Positions 25,641 to 34,294 of a stretch of DNA of 64,000 bases are shown here, piece by piece. Position 1 is the first letter of the stretch; every line of letters begins with the position of its first letter. Source of the stretch: Planobispora longispora (GTDB taxonomy: Bacteria > Actinomycetota > Actinomycetes > Streptosporangiales > Streptosporangiaceae). The position numbers and the translations under genes were made by a program. The stretch lies in NCBI RefSeq assembly GCF_016863135.1, contig NZ_BOOH01000010.1:1-64000 (forward strand). Reading direction: 5' to 3'. The notes below the pieces were generated by a model. The model searched no databases, was not told where the DNA came from, and worked only from the letters and a program-made list of their open reading frames with translations.

Positions 25641-27182
25641 TCATGGCGAAAGATACGTCTCCCGGAGGCTGGTACGGCTCAGCTTGCCGGTGGGCGTGCG
25701 GGGCAGCCGCTCGCGGTACTCGACGACCCGGGGGTGCTTGAGCCGGGCGAGGCGGCCGGCGCAGTGCTCCAGCAGGGCGGCGGTGAGGTCCGGTCCGGGC
25801 TCCGCGTCCGGCGCGGGCTCGACGAGGGCGACGACCTTGTGCCCCCACTCGGGGTCCGGCACGCCGATCACCGCCACGTCCGCCACCGCCGGGTGCTCCA
25901 GCAGCACCGCCTCGATCTCGGCGGGGTAGATGTTCACCCCGCCGGAGATGATCAGGTCGGTACGGCGGTCGCACAGGAACAGGTAGCCGTCCCCGTCGAG
26001 GTAGCCGATGTCGCCGGGGGTGTAGAGCTGCCCGCGCATCGAGGAGGCGGTCTTGTCCGGGTCCCCGTGGTACTCGAAGCGGTTGACGCCGCCGATGTAG
26101 ACCAGGCCGGGCTCGCCCTGGGGCATCTCCTCGCCGTCCTCGCCGACGATGACGAACCGCATGCCGTCGATCGCCCGGCCCACGGTGCCGGGCCTGGCCA
26201 GCCACTCCTCGGAGGAGACCATCGTGGCCACGGCGGCCTCGGTCGAGCCGTAGTACTCCCACACCACCGGGCCGAGCCAGTCGATCATCGACTGCTTGGT
26301 GGCGGGCGGGCAGGGGGCGGCGCCGTGGTAGAGGTGCGTCAGGGACGACAGGTCGTACTTCTCCCGGATGTCGGCGGGCAGCGCCAGCAGCCGGTGGAAC
26401 ATCGTGGGGACCATGAACGCGTTGGTGACCCGGTGCCGTTCGATCAGCCGCAGGACCTCCTCGGCCTCGAACCGCTCGGTCACCACCACCGCGTGGCCGT
26501 ACTGCAGGGCCATCATGGCCTGGCCGTACGGGGCGGAGTGGTAGAGCTGGGACAGCACCAGGTGCACGCCGTCGGACGGCAGCGCGAAGTGCCGCCAGCT
26601 CTTGCGCATCAGGATCGGGTAGAGATCTTCGGGGGAGAGGTCGATCAGGCGCCGCCGCACGCCCTTGGGCTTGCCGGTGGTGCCGGAGGTGTAGAGCATC
26701 ATGGACCCGGCCCGGCGCTCGGCGGGCGGAGTGGCGGGCTGCCCCTCGGCGACCGCGCCGACCTCCTCGAACCCGCCCGGTACGGCGTCGGCGTACCGCT
26801 CGCAGCCGATCACCGCGCGGGCCGCGCAGTCGGTGACGATGTATCCGATCTCCTCGGCGGTGTAGTGCCAGTTGACCGGGACGTGGTAGGCGCCGATCTG
26901 GTAGGTCGCGAGCATCATCGTGATCGCGTCGACGCCGTTGGGCAGGACCGTCACCACGGCCTCGCCGGGGGTGACGCCCCGTGCGATCAGGCCGTTGGAG
27001 ACCCGGTTGACCCTCTCGTGCAGCTCGCCGTACGTCATCCGGCCGGGCTCCGGAAGCCCGGCCGCGGCGGTGTTCTCGGTGCTCTCGGTGTGCTCGGTTC
27101 TCCCGGTGGTGCTCTCGACGACGGCGGTGCGTCCGGGGTCGGCGGCGGCGATCTCGTAGAAGCCCCTCATGAGCGGGACCAT
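25641..27182 (-). CDS. AMP-dependent acyl-CoA ligase (fatty-acid/steroid-acid CoA synthetase type)
   Basis: The 513-residue ANL-family enzyme has the P-loop-like A3 motif [13 protein letters not shown]5 [11 protein letters not shown]7/A8 [20 protein letters not shown] and the catalytic Lys in [11 protein letters not shown] near the C-terminus. It activates a carboxylic acid to its acyl-AMP and then acyl-CoA; the acid is not predictable. A perfect inverted repeat directly abuts the start, and a related site precedes the acyl-CoA dehydrogenase 1.2 kb away. This supports a shared acyl-CoA catabolic regulon. I use the ATG at 27182, probably leaderless; ATG 27170 (MRGFYEI) is an equally plausible start. 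Downstream is the HtrA-like gene. Confidence 0.92.
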   Translation of the reverse strand: MVPLMRGFYEIAAADPGRTAVVESTTGRTEHTESTENTAAAGLPEPGRMTYGELHERVNRVSNGLIARGVTPGEAVVTVLPNGVDAITMMLATYQIGAYHVPVNWHYTAEEIGYIVTDCAARAVIGCERYADAVPGGFEEVGAVAEGQPATPPAERRAGSMMLYTSGTTGKPKGVRRRLIDLSPEDLYPILMRKSWRHFALPSDGVHLVLSQLYHSAPYGQAMMALQYGHAVVVTERFEAEEVLRLIERHRVTNAFMVPTMFHRLLALPADIREKYDLSSLTHLYHGAAPCPPATKQSMIDWLGPVVWEYYGSTEAAVATMVSSEEWLARPGTVGRAIDGMRFVIVGEDGEEMPQGEPGLVYIGGVNRFEYHGDPDKTASSMRGQLYTPGDIGYLDGDGYLFLCDRRTDLIISGGVNIYPAEIEAVLLEHPAVADVAVIGVPDPEWGHKVVALVEPAPDAEPGPDLTAALLEHCAGRLARLKHPRVVEYRERLPRTPTGKLSRTSLRETYLSP

Positions 27183-27199
27183 ACAGAACTAGGTTCTGT
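27183..27199. promoter_or_regulatory. Putative TetR-type operator at the acyl-CoA ligase start
   Basis: ACAGAAC and GTTCTGT form a perfect 7-bp inverted repeat with spacer TAG, overlapping the expected -10 region of the minus-strand ligase gene. The core AGAAynnnGTTCT is shared with the site at 28365-28379. Confidence 0.6.
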
Positions 27200-27301
27200 T
27201 CAGGGAAGGGGAAATGCGGCTGGCTGCGGGATGTGTCCCCCATAAGAAAAGTATGGGGATCTGCCCTGCATATATCCGCCCAGCTGGCATAGCCTGGCGC
27301 C

Positions 27302-28351
27302 ATGGCGGAAGGCGGCGACGCCCCTCCCGGGCGTTCTCACGATGGATATGTCCCCTCCTGGGATGCTCCCACCGCGCCGATCCCCGTCATCCCGGCCGCT
27401 CCCGCCGGTGACGGCACGGTGATCACTCCTCGTGTGCCCCGCGACGCTCCCGACGGCCGGTTCCACATCGGCGGCCCGCCCGGCCCGCCCGGCCCGTCCG
27501 GCCTTCCCGGCCCGTCCGATCATCCGCGCTTCGCGGCCCCCGCAACCCCCGCAACTCCCGGGGCTCCCGTGCGCCCCGCCGGGTCCATGCCTCCCGCGGC
27601 GGGGCGGAGCGCCGTGAGCAGGCTGCTGCTCTGGATCGGGGACATCCCGATGAGGACGATCTACGGTGTCGGCGCCACCCTGGCCGCCGCCCTGGCGGTC
27701 TTCCTGGCGTTCGTCTTCTTCTCCGGCGACGTGCCCGAGAGCCCGACGCGGGCGGAGCGGGTCCGGGCCGCCGCGCCCTCGACGCCCGCGGCCGCCGCCC
27801 CCCGGATCGTCCTGCCCAGGCTGCCGAGGGCGACCGCGCTCAAGCCGCTGCCCGGCACGGCGAGCCCGGTGCTGGGCACCGTGATCGACGAGAGGGCCGC
27901 GATCAGCTACGCGAGACTGGGCGGGCCCTGGTCGGTCGCGCCGCTGCCGCCGTTCTCCAAGGGGCAGCGGGTGGGCGGGGACGGGCTGCCGCGCACGCTG
28001 GCCGTCTCGGCGCTCCTGCCCGGCGCGAAGCCGAGGGCCGAGCTGAAGACCGACGCCGACTACAGGAGGACGGCGCTGGCCGCGGTGCGGTGGAGCGTGC
28101 GCAACCATCACCCGGCGGGCGGCAGGGTCACCTGGACGGCCTCGCAGCGACTGGCGACCGGCGAGGGCTGGGTCCTCGGCTACCGGGTCGTCTACCGGAT
28201 CGACGGCCGGGAACGCGTCTCCCAGGCGGCGCTCGCGCTGCTGGACATCGGACGGCGCAAGCCCGCCATGTTCTTCGTGACCGTGCCGGACACCCGCAAA
28301 CGGCTCTGGGCGGACATCGTCCCCCTGGTCGCCAGCGCCCGTGCGTTGTGA
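27302..28351 (+). CDS. Single-pass membrane protein with collagen-like proline/glycine-rich cytoplasmic region
   Basis: The 349-residue protein is not recognised. Residues 1-105 are proline/glycine/alanine-rich, with a collagen-like stretch GGPPGPPGPSGLPGP. One membrane segment (YGVGATLAAALAVFLAFVFF) lies near residue 120-140. A roughly 200-residue globular part follows, predicted extracytoplasmic by the positive-inside rule, containing GRVTWTASQRLATGEGWVLGYRV and ending in RKPAMFFVTVPDTRKRLWADIVP. TAGCCT ends 6 bases before the ATG with no ribosome-binding site, so a leaderless mRNA is likely. It is divergent from the acyl-CoA ligase and 54 bp upstream of the acyl-CoA dehydrogenase. Confidence 0.75.
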   Translation: MAEGGDAPPGRSHDGYVPSWDAPTAPIPVIPAAPAGDGTVITPRVPRDAPDGRFHIGGPPGPPGPSGLPGPSDHPRFAAPATPATPGAPVRPAGSMPPAAGRSAVSRLLLWIGDIPMRTIYGVGATLAAALAVFLAFVFFSGDVPESPTRAERVRAAAPSTPAAAAPRIVLPRLPRATALKPLPGTASPVLGTVIDERAAISYARLGGPWSVAPLPPFSKGQRVGGDGLPRTLAVSALLPGAKPRAELKTDADYRRTALAAVRWSVRNHHPAGGRVTWTASQRLATGEGWVLGYRVVYRIDGRERVSQAALALLDIGRRKPAMFFVTVPDTRKRLWADIVPLVASARAL

Positions 28352-28364
28352 CGGAAGCACCTTC

Positions 28365-28379
28365 TAGAATATGGTTCTG
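28365..28379. promoter_or_regulatory. Putative operator upstream of acyl-CoA dehydrogenase
   Basis: TAGAAT-ATG-GTTCTG is an imperfect inverted repeat with the same 3-base spacing and half-sites as the repeat at 27183-27199. A further GGTTC/GAACC pair spaced by 7 bases overlaps it. It sits 27 bases before the start codon. Confidence 0.5.
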
Positions 28380-28405
28380 TCACTGAACCGTTTCTGGAGG
28401 CTGAC

Positions 28406-30604
28406 ATGGCGATCGGGTTGAGCGAGGAGCACGAGGCGCTCCGCGAGTCGGTGAGCGGCTGGGCCGAGCGCAACATTCCTTCCGAGGTCGTACGGGCCGT
28501 CATCGCGGCCGAGCGGGAAGAGCGCCCCGGCTTCTGGTCCGGCCTGGCCGACCAGGGCCTGCTCGGGCTGCACATTCCGGAGGAGCACGGCGGCAGCGGG
28601 TACGGCCTGCTGGAGACCGCCGTGGCCGTCGAGGCCCTCGGCGAGCGCGTCGCCCCCGGCCCCTACGTCCCGACGGTGTTCGCCAGCGCCGCGATCCTCG
28701 CCTCCGACGGCAAGGCCCACGCCGAGCTGCTGCCCGGTCTCGCCGACGGCACGCTGACCGGCGCCGTCGCGCTCTCCGGCTCGATCACCGGCACCCGCGG
28801 CGAGGACGGCGCCCTGACGATCAGCGGTAGCGCCGAGCCCGTGCTGGGCGGCGCGCTCGCCGACGTCCTGGTGCTCCCGGTCAGCACCGACCGGGGCGAG
28901 GAGTGGGTGGCGGTGGACGCCTCCGCCGCGACCGTGACGCCGATCAAGTCGCTGGACCTCACTCGGAGCGCGGCCAAGATCGAGTTCGACGGGGCGGCCG
29001 TGCCGGCCGGGCGGATCCTGGACGGGCTGGAGGGCCCGGCCGTGCTGAACCTGGCCGCGATCCTGCTGGGCGCCGAGGCCGCGGGCGTCGCGTCCTGGTG
29101 CGTGACCGCCGCCGCCGAGTACGCCAAGGTGCGCGTGCAGTTCGGCCGCCCGATCGGCCAGTTCCAGGGCGTCAAGCACAAGGCGTCGCGCATGCTCGTG
29201 GCGCTGGAGCAGGCCCGCGCGACGGTCTGGGACGCGACCCGCGCCGAGGGCCGGGAGCTGGACTACGCCGCGGCGATCGCGGGTGTGATCGCGCCGGACG
29301 CCGCCGTGCAGTGCGCCAAGGACGCCGTCCAGATCTTCGGCGGCATCGGCTACACCTACGAGCACGACGTCCACCTCTACTACCGCCGCGCGCTCACCCT
29401 GCGCGCCCTGCTCGGCCCGGCCGCCGAGTGGGCCGAGTCGGTGGCCTCGCTCGCGCTGGACGGCGTCGCCCGCGAGATGGAGATCGACCTCCCCGAGGAC
29501 GCCGCCGCGCTGCGCGAGTCGATCCGCGCGGAGATCGCCGAGATCGCGAAGCTGGAGGGGGCGGAGCAGAAGCGGGCCCTGGCCGCCGGCGGGTTCGTCA
29601 TGCCGCACCTTCCCCGGCCGTGGGGCCGCGACGCCAAGCCGCTGGAGCAGGTGCTCATCTTCCAGGAGCTCAAGGCCGCCAAGGTCAAGCTCCCGCAGAT
29701 GATCATCGGCGCCTGGGTGGTGCCGTCGATCGCCATGTACGGCACGGCCGAGCAGCAGGAGCGCTTCCTGCCCAAGACGCTCAGCGGCGAGATGATGTGG
29801 TGCCAGCTCTTCTCCGAGCCGGGCGCCGGCTCCGACCTCGCCGCGCTGCAGATGAAGGCCGAACAGGTCGAGGGCGGCTGGAAGCTCAACGGCCAGAAGA
29901 TCTGGACCTCGGTGGCGCACTTCGCCGAGTGGGGCATCTGCATCGCCCGCAACTCCTCCGAGGGGACCAAGCACGAGGGCATCACCTACTTCCTGGTGGA
30001 CATGAAGGCGCCCGGCGTCACCGTCCGGCCGCTGACCGAGATGACCGGCGAGAACCTGTTCAACGAGGTCTTCCTCGACGACGTGTTCGTCCCGGACGAG
30101 CTGGTCGTCGGCGAAGTCGGCCAGGGCTGGAAGGTCGCCCGCAACACCCTGTCCAACGAACGCGTCTCGCTCTCCTCGGGCTCGGGCGGCACCGGCGCCT
30201 CCGTCCCCGACCTGATCGGCCTGGTCAAGCGGCTCGGCCGCGAGCTGACCCCGGCCGAGCGCCAGGAGCTGGCCCAGGTGGTCTGCGAGGGGCACTCGAT
30301 CAACGCCCTCGGCCTGCGGGTGACGCTGAAGCAGCTGACCGGCGGCGAGCCGGGCGCCGACGCCTCGGTCCGCAAGCTGGTGTCCACCTCGCACGCCCAG
30401 CACGTCTCCGAGTGCGCGGTCGGGCTGCTCGGCACCGCCGCGGTGGCCGCGGCCGACATGAAGCTCGGCGACCCCGGTTACTGGAACCGCGCCGTGCTCG
30501 CCACCCGCGCCATGACGATCTACGGCGGCACCACCGAGGTCCAGCTCAACATCATCGCCGAGCGCATGCTCGGCCTGCCCCGCGACCCCGAGCCGGGCAA
30601 GTAG
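28406..30604 (+). CDS. Double-length acyl-CoA dehydrogenase (FadE6/FadE34-like fusion)
   Basis: The 732-residue product contains two consecutive acyl-CoA dehydrogenase units. The first (about 1-370) has HIPEEHGGSGYGLLETAVAVE and QIFGGIGYTYEHDVHLYYRR. The second (about 380-732) has QLFSEPGAGSDLAALQMKAE, GQKIWTSVAHFAEWG and IYGGTTEVQLNIIAERMLGL. Fused FadEs of this length in mycobacteria (FadE6, FadE34) oxidise acyl-CoA side chains, and FadE34 acts on the cholesterol side chain. It should be a cytoplasmic FAD enzyme introducing an alpha-beta double bond. GGAGG lies 6 bases before the ATG. The operator-like repeat upstream resembles that of the nearby acyl-CoA ligase, suggesting joint control. 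Confidence 0.93.
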   Translation: MAIGLSEEHEALRESVSGWAERNIPSEVVRAVIAAEREERPGFWSGLADQGLLGLHIPEEHGGSGYGLLETAVAVEALGERVAPGPYVPTVFASAAILASDGKAHAELLPGLADGTLTGAVALSGSITGTRGEDGALTISGSAEPVLGGALADVLVLPVSTDRGEEWVAVDASAATVTPIKSLDLTRSAAKIEFDGAAVPAGRILDGLEGPAVLNLAAILLGAEAAGVASWCVTAAAEYAKVRVQFGRPIGQFQGVKHKASRMLVALEQARATVWDATRAEGRELDYAAAIAGVIAPDAAVQCAKDAVQIFGGIGYTYEHDVHLYYRRALTLRALLGPAAEWAESVASLALDGVAREMEIDLPEDAAALRESIRAEIAEIAKLEGAEQKRALAAGGFVMPHLPRPWGRDAKPLEQVLIFQELKAAKVKLPQMIIGAWVVPSIAMYGTAEQQERFLPKTLSGEMMWCQLFSEPGAGSDLAALQMKAEQVEGGWKLNGQKIWTSVAHFAEWGICIARNSSEGTKHEGITYFLVDMKAPGVTVRPLTEMTGENLFNEVFLDDVFVPDELVVGEVGQGWKVARNTLSNERVSLSSGSGGTGASVPDLIGLVKRLGRELTPAERQELAQVVCEGHSINALGLRVTLKQLTGGEPGADASVRKLVSTSHAQHVSECAVGLLGTAAVAAADMKLGDPGYWNRAVLATRAMTIYGGTTEVQLNIIAERMLGLPRDPEPGK

Positions 30605-30613
30605 TCACGTGAC

Positions 30614-30645
30614 GCGGCGGCCCCGGACCCGTCCGGGGCCGCCGC
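30614..30645 (+). terminator. Terminator after acyl-CoA dehydrogenase
   Basis: A perfect 14-bp stem (arm GCGGCGGCCCCGGA) with loop CCCG begins 9 bp after the stop codon. Confidence 0.85.
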
Positions 30646-30708
30646 GAGAGCGCGTCGGACTCCGCGGGGTCCCGCGAGGTTCCGCGCGGCTGCCGTAAAG
30701 TGCGCGAT

Positions 30709-32547
30709 ATGCGGACAGAATGGGCCAAAGCGTCGAGGTGGTTCGCGCCCGGCTCATCCGGGGACACGGCGGAACCCGGCGCTCCGGGAGCCCGTGCGCC
30801 CCGGCCCGGTGCGCTGGGGCGCAGGGCGGCCGCCGCCGCGCCCGCCGTCCTCGGGCTGCTGCTCGGGATGCTGGCCCTCGGTCCCGCGCTGGGGCCGGGA
30901 TTCGTGCTCCGCTACGACATGGTGTTCGTGCCCGACCCGCCGATCGCGCTCCCCGGGCAGGGCTTCCCCCGGGCCGTCCCCAGCGACCTGGTGGTCGCGC
31001 TGTTCTCCCGGTTCCTGCCCGAGCAGGCGGTGCAGAAGGCGATCCTGCTCGGCATCTTCGTGCTGGCCGCCTCGGGGGCGGCGGCGCTCGTGCCCTCGGG
31101 ACGGCTCGGGCCGCGCCTGGCCGCGGCGGCCTTCTACGCCTGGAACGCCTACCTCGCCCAGCGGCTCCTGCTCGGCCAGTGGGCGCTGCTGCTGGGCGTG
31201 GCCGGACTGCCCTGGGCGGTGCGGGCGGCGGCGCTCGGCGGCCGGCTGCGTCTCGTGATCGCCTTGATCCCGGCGGCCGTGGGCGGCTTCCAGGCGATGC
31301 TGATCTCCGCCCTGGCGGTGCTCGCCACGGCGGCGACGGCTCCTTCCCTCAGTGCGGCCCCTCCTTCCGGCGCGGCTCCCCGCGATTCGGCGGATCCTTC
31401 CCGCGGCCCGGCGACGGTCTCTCCCCGGGGGGCGGCGGGGCGCCTGCGGCGCGTGGGGGAGGCGGGGCTGATCCTGGGCGGGCTGAGCCTGCCCTGGCTG
31501 GTCCCCGCGCTGCTCAGCGGGGCCACCACCGACCCCGCCGGGGTGGACGCGTTCGCCCCCCGGGCCGACGGCCCGTTCGGGGTGCTCGGCAGCCTGCTCG
31601 GGCTGGGCGGGATCTGGAACGCGCACGCGACGGTGCCGGGCCAGGGCACGTGGTGGTCGGCGGGCGTCCGTCTGGTGCTCGCCGCCGTCGCGCTCTGGGG
31701 GTTCGCACGGCTGCGCCTGCGGGGGCGGCCCCCGGCCGACGGCCGCCGTGGAGAAGATCCCGGGGCGGGGGACGGGGGGCGGGGCGCTCCGCCGTACTGG
31801 ACGGGGCTGGCCGTGGCGGCGGGGGCCGGGCTGCTGATCGCGTGTCTGGGGGCGTTCGCTCCCGGCCTGGTCAAGGCGCTGATCGCCACCTGGCCGGGGT
31901 TCGGGCCGATCCGGGACGGGCAGCTCCACCTGGCGCCCTTCGCCCTGCTCCAGGCCGTGGGCCTGGCCTCGGCCGCCGGCGACCTGGTCCTCGGCTCCCG
32001 CGCCGCGCGAGCGCGTCCCCGGCCGGTGGCGGACCGGGCGTCCCGGACCGTCACGGTCGCCGTCGCGGCCGCCGTGACGGCGGCTCCGGTGCTGGTGCTG
32101 CCCACCTTGGCGCTGGGGGCGTTCGGCAGGCTGGCGGCCGTCGACTACCCGTCCGGGTGGCGGCGGGTCCAGGAGATCGTGAACGCCGACAGGGCTCCCG
32201 GGGCGCTGCTGTCGTTGCCGTGGGGGGCGCACCGGGCGTTCCGGTGGAACGGCGGGCGGGTGATCGCCGATCCGGCGACGAAGCTGTTCCGGCGGCGGGT
32301 CATCTGGAACGACGAGCTGCTCGTCGGCCTGCCCGGCGGTGGCAGGATCCGGGTGGCGGCGGAGGACCCGCTGGTCGTGCGGGTCGCGGCCGCCCTGCGG
32401 GAGGACGAGGGCGAACGGGTGCGGACGCTTGCGAGACTCGGGGTGCGCTACGTTCTCGAAACTTCGGGCGAGAACATGTTCCGCGGCGGCGTCACCGTTT
32501 TTCAAGATCGGGAAATTCGCCTGACGAGGCTCGATTTCCCTTCGTGA
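30709..32547 (+). CDS. Large multi-pass membrane protein, GT-C-like (Rv0226c-type locus)
   Basis: The 612-residue protein has about ten hydrophobic segments, an early luminal loop YDMVFVPDPPIALPGQGFPR and a soluble C-terminal region. That region contains DYPSGWRRVQEIVNADR and LARLGVRYVLETSGENMF, a pattern also seen in AftD (IGVRYVLVRNDLD here). This resembles GT-C-type polyprenyl-phosphate-sugar transferases, but I did not find a definite catalytic DxD/ExD. Its neighbours match the mycobacterial Rv0224c-Rv0236c locus, where Rv0226c is a comparable membrane protein. TAAAGT ends 7 bases before the ATG at 30709, so it is probably leaderless. A GTG at 30700 is an alternative. Confidence 0.75.
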   Translation: MRTEWAKASRWFAPGSSGDTAEPGAPGARAPRPGALGRRAAAAAPAVLGLLLGMLALGPALGPGFVLRYDMVFVPDPPIALPGQGFPRAVPSDLVVALFSRFLPEQAVQKAILLGIFVLAASGAAALVPSGRLGPRLAAAAFYAWNAYLAQRLLLGQWALLLGVAGLPWAVRAAALGGRLRLVIALIPAAVGGFQAMLISALAVLATAATAPSLSAAPPSGAAPRDSADPSRGPATVSPRGAAGRLRRVGEAGLILGGLSLPWLVPALLSGATTDPAGVDAFAPRADGPFGVLGSLLGLGGIWNAHATVPGQGTWWSAGVRLVLAAVALWGFARLRLRGRPPADGRRGEDPGAGDGGRGAPPYWTGLAVAAGAGLLIACLGAFAPGLVKALIATWPGFGPIRDGQLHLAPFALLQAVGLASAAGDLVLGSRAARARPRPVADRASRTVTVAVAAAVTAAPVLVLPTLALGAFGRLAAVDYPSGWRRVQEIVNADRAPGALLSLPWGAHRAFRWNGGRVIADPATKLFRRRVIWNDELLVGLPGGGRIRVAAEDPLVVRVAAALREDEGERVRTLARLGVRYVLETSGENMFRGGVTVFQDREIRLTRLDFPS

Positions 32548-32628
32548 GCTGGACGTTCGCCCACCTCAGAGAAGTACTCGAGGGTAACTTTCTTTGTCAC
32601 GGTTTTACTAAGCCTATGGCTTATGAGG

Positions 32629-32642
32629 TGGATCACGTTCTA
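32629..32642. promoter_or_regulatory. KstR-like operator, one mismatch, upstream of DUF2613 gene
   Basis: TGGATCACGTTCTA fits TNNAACNNGTTNNA except for ATC in place of AAC. It lies 39 bases before the DUF2613 GTG, in a notably A/T-rich stretch (32570-32645) that should be the promoter. Confidence 0.4.
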
Positions 32643-32680
32643 CTCTCGGCACACTGTCCGAATCTTGGAGGGAGAGTCCA

Positions 32681-32812
32681 GTGCTGCGAGTGCTCCTAGC
32701 CCTGGCCATTGGCGGCGTCCTCGCGGTCGGCGCCTCTGTCGCGGTTGTGAATGTCGCCTCCCCCACCCCCGAGCCGCCGAACAAGCCGCTGTACAACTAC
32801 GGCACCAGGTGA
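32681..32812 (+). CDS. DUF2613-like small membrane protein
   Basis: The 43-residue product begins VLRVLLALAIGGVLAVGASV and ends PNKPLYNYGTR. A single hydrophobic segment is followed by a short proline-rich extracytoplasmic tail ending in a Y-G-x-R motif, as in DUF2613 proteins. The mycobacterial member Rv0236A lies next to aftD, and here aftD is 3.6 kb away in the same locus. GGAGGGAG sits 5 bases before the GTG, an excellent ribosome-binding site. The function is unknown. Because it is so short, it is easily missed by automated calling. Confidence 0.75.
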   Translation: MLRVLLALAIGGVLAVGASVAVVNVASPTPEPPNKPLYNYGTR

Positions 32813-32934
32813 GCTGACCTGCGGGTTCAGGGCTGATCCAGAAAAAGGATCTTCAACGGAAAGTGCGAGGCGTGGCTTCGCCATGCCTGAAAACGGCCGC
32901 ATGGGCGCCGCATGGATGAAGGAGTGTGGGGTTC

Positions 32935-34209
32935 GTGGTCTTGTCGGGCACCGAACCGGGCGCGATGCGCGGCCCCGAAGCCAGTCCGCTCAGGTCTCTC
33001 CGGAAGACCCGCGGGGCGCATCTCACCGTCCTCCCCGGCGGCGCGGGAAACCTCGAGGGCAGGCGCGTCGCCGTCCTCAACTTCCGGGAGCCGAGACAGT
33101 CGGTCGCCGGTGGAGCCGAGGAATACGCCTGGCAGGTCAGCCGCCACCTCGTCGAGGAGGGCGCGCAGGTCTGCTTCCTCACCGCCCGGGAGCCGGGCCA
33201 GCCGCGAGCCGAGCAGTTGGACGGCATCGAGCTGCGGCGCATGGGGAACAGGTTCCTGGTCTACCTGCTCGTGCCGCTCTGGTTGTTCCTGCACCGGCGG
33301 CGGTTCGACGTGGTGATCGACTCGATGAACGGCATCCCGTTCTTCTCGCCGCTCGTCGTGCGCCGCTCGACCAAGGTGATCTGCCTGGTCCACCATGTCC
33401 ACGGCCGCCAGTTCTACGCGTTCCTCCCCGCGTGGCTGGCCAGGATCGGTGTCTTCATCGAGGGGCCGGTGGCCCGGCGGCTCTACCGGCGGTGCGCCAC
33501 GGTGACGGTCTCCGACTCCTCCCGCCGGGACCTGATCGAGCGGCTGTCCTGGCGGGCGCCGATCCAGGTGATCCCCAACGGGCGCTCGGTCGCCGACGCC
33601 CCCGTGGGACCCGTGTGCGGCGACCCTGTCGTGGTCTACCTGGGACGGCTCGTCGGGCACAAGCGCGTCGACCGGGTCGTCGGGCTGGCCGACCGGCTCG
33701 GTCACGCCTGGCCCCGCATGCACGTGCACGTGATCGGCCGGGGAGTGGAGTCGGAGTCGCTGGCCGGGTTCGTGCGGGAGAAGGCCCTCGAGGACCGGGT
33801 CACCATGCACGGCTTCCTCTCGGAGGAGGAGAAGGTCCAGGTGCTCGGAGGCGCCCAGCTCCACGTGACCGCCTCGGAGTTCGAGGGCTGGGGACTGACC
33901 GTCATCGAGGCGGCCGCCCTCGGCGTGCCGACCGTCGCCTACGACGTCGCCGGGTTGCGCGACTCGGTCCGGGACGGGGAGACCGGCTGGCTCGTCCGCG
34001 AGGGCGAGACGTTGGAGGACGTCGTCGACCGGGCGCTGAAGCTGCTCAGCGACCCGGTCCGGCGTGAGGAGATCGCGCACGAGTGCCGGCAGTGGGCCGG
34101 ACGGTTCACCTGGAGGCGCACCGGCGCCGCGATGACCGAGCTGATCGCCGGTGAGCCGGCGGGCTCTCCCGCGGCCGCCCCCGGCGCGCTGGCGGCCGGA
34201 GGCCGGTGA
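32935..34209 (+). CDS. GT4-family glycosyltransferase (Rv0225-type)
   Basis: The product of about 424 residues has GT-B features: EPRQSVAGGAEEYAWQV in the N-terminal half, VVVYLGRLVGHKRVDRVV at the start of the donor domain, and the EX7E region ASEFEGWGLTVIEAAALGVPT. It should add a hexose to a lipid or glycan acceptor at the inner membrane face. In mycobacteria the comparable Rv0225 lies beside the methyltransferase Rv0224c, as here. I chose the GTG at 32935, which is 10 bases after GGAG; a GTG at 32926 is only 1 base from it. The C-terminus ends in an alanine/proline-rich tail. It converges on the methyltransferase gene. Confidence 0.9.
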   Translation: MVLSGTEPGAMRGPEASPLRSLRKTRGAHLTVLPGGAGNLEGRRVAVLNFREPRQSVAGGAEEYAWQVSRHLVEEGAQVCFLTAREPGQPRAEQLDGIELRRMGNRFLVYLLVPLWLFLHRRRFDVVIDSMNGIPFFSPLVVRRSTKVICLVHHVHGRQFYAFLPAWLARIGVFIEGPVARRLYRRCATVTVSDSSRRDLIERLSWRAPIQVIPNGRSVADAPVGPVCGDPVVVYLGRLVGHKRVDRVVGLADRLGHAWPRMHVHVIGRGVESESLAGFVREKALEDRVTMHGFLSEEEKVQVLGGAQLHVTASEFEGWGLTVIEAAALGVPTVAYDVAGLRDSVRDGETGWLVREGETLEDVVDRALKLLSDPVRREEIAHECRQWAGRFTWRRTGAAMTELIAGEPAGSPAAAPGALAAGGR

Positions 34210-34221
34210 GCGGATGAGGAG

Positions 34222-34253
34222 AGCCCCCGGGCGGCGCGGCCGCCCCGGGGGCT
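34222..34253. terminator. Terminator between convergent GT4 and methyltransferase genes
   Basis: AGCCCCCGGG pairs with CCCGGGGGCT, and CGGC/GCCG inside extends the stem with a one-base bulge. It begins 12 bp after the GT4 stop. Confidence 0.8.
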
Positions 34254-34263
34254 CACGTCGTTC

Positions 34264-34285
34264 CGGGAACGCTCCGGCGTTCCCG
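34264..34285. terminator. Second hairpin between the convergent genes
   Basis: CGGGAACG/CGTTCCCG with loop CTCCGG lies 9 bp before the methyltransferase stop, so it best serves the minus-strand transcript. Confidence 0.7.
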
Positions 34286-34294
34286 GGCGGAGTA

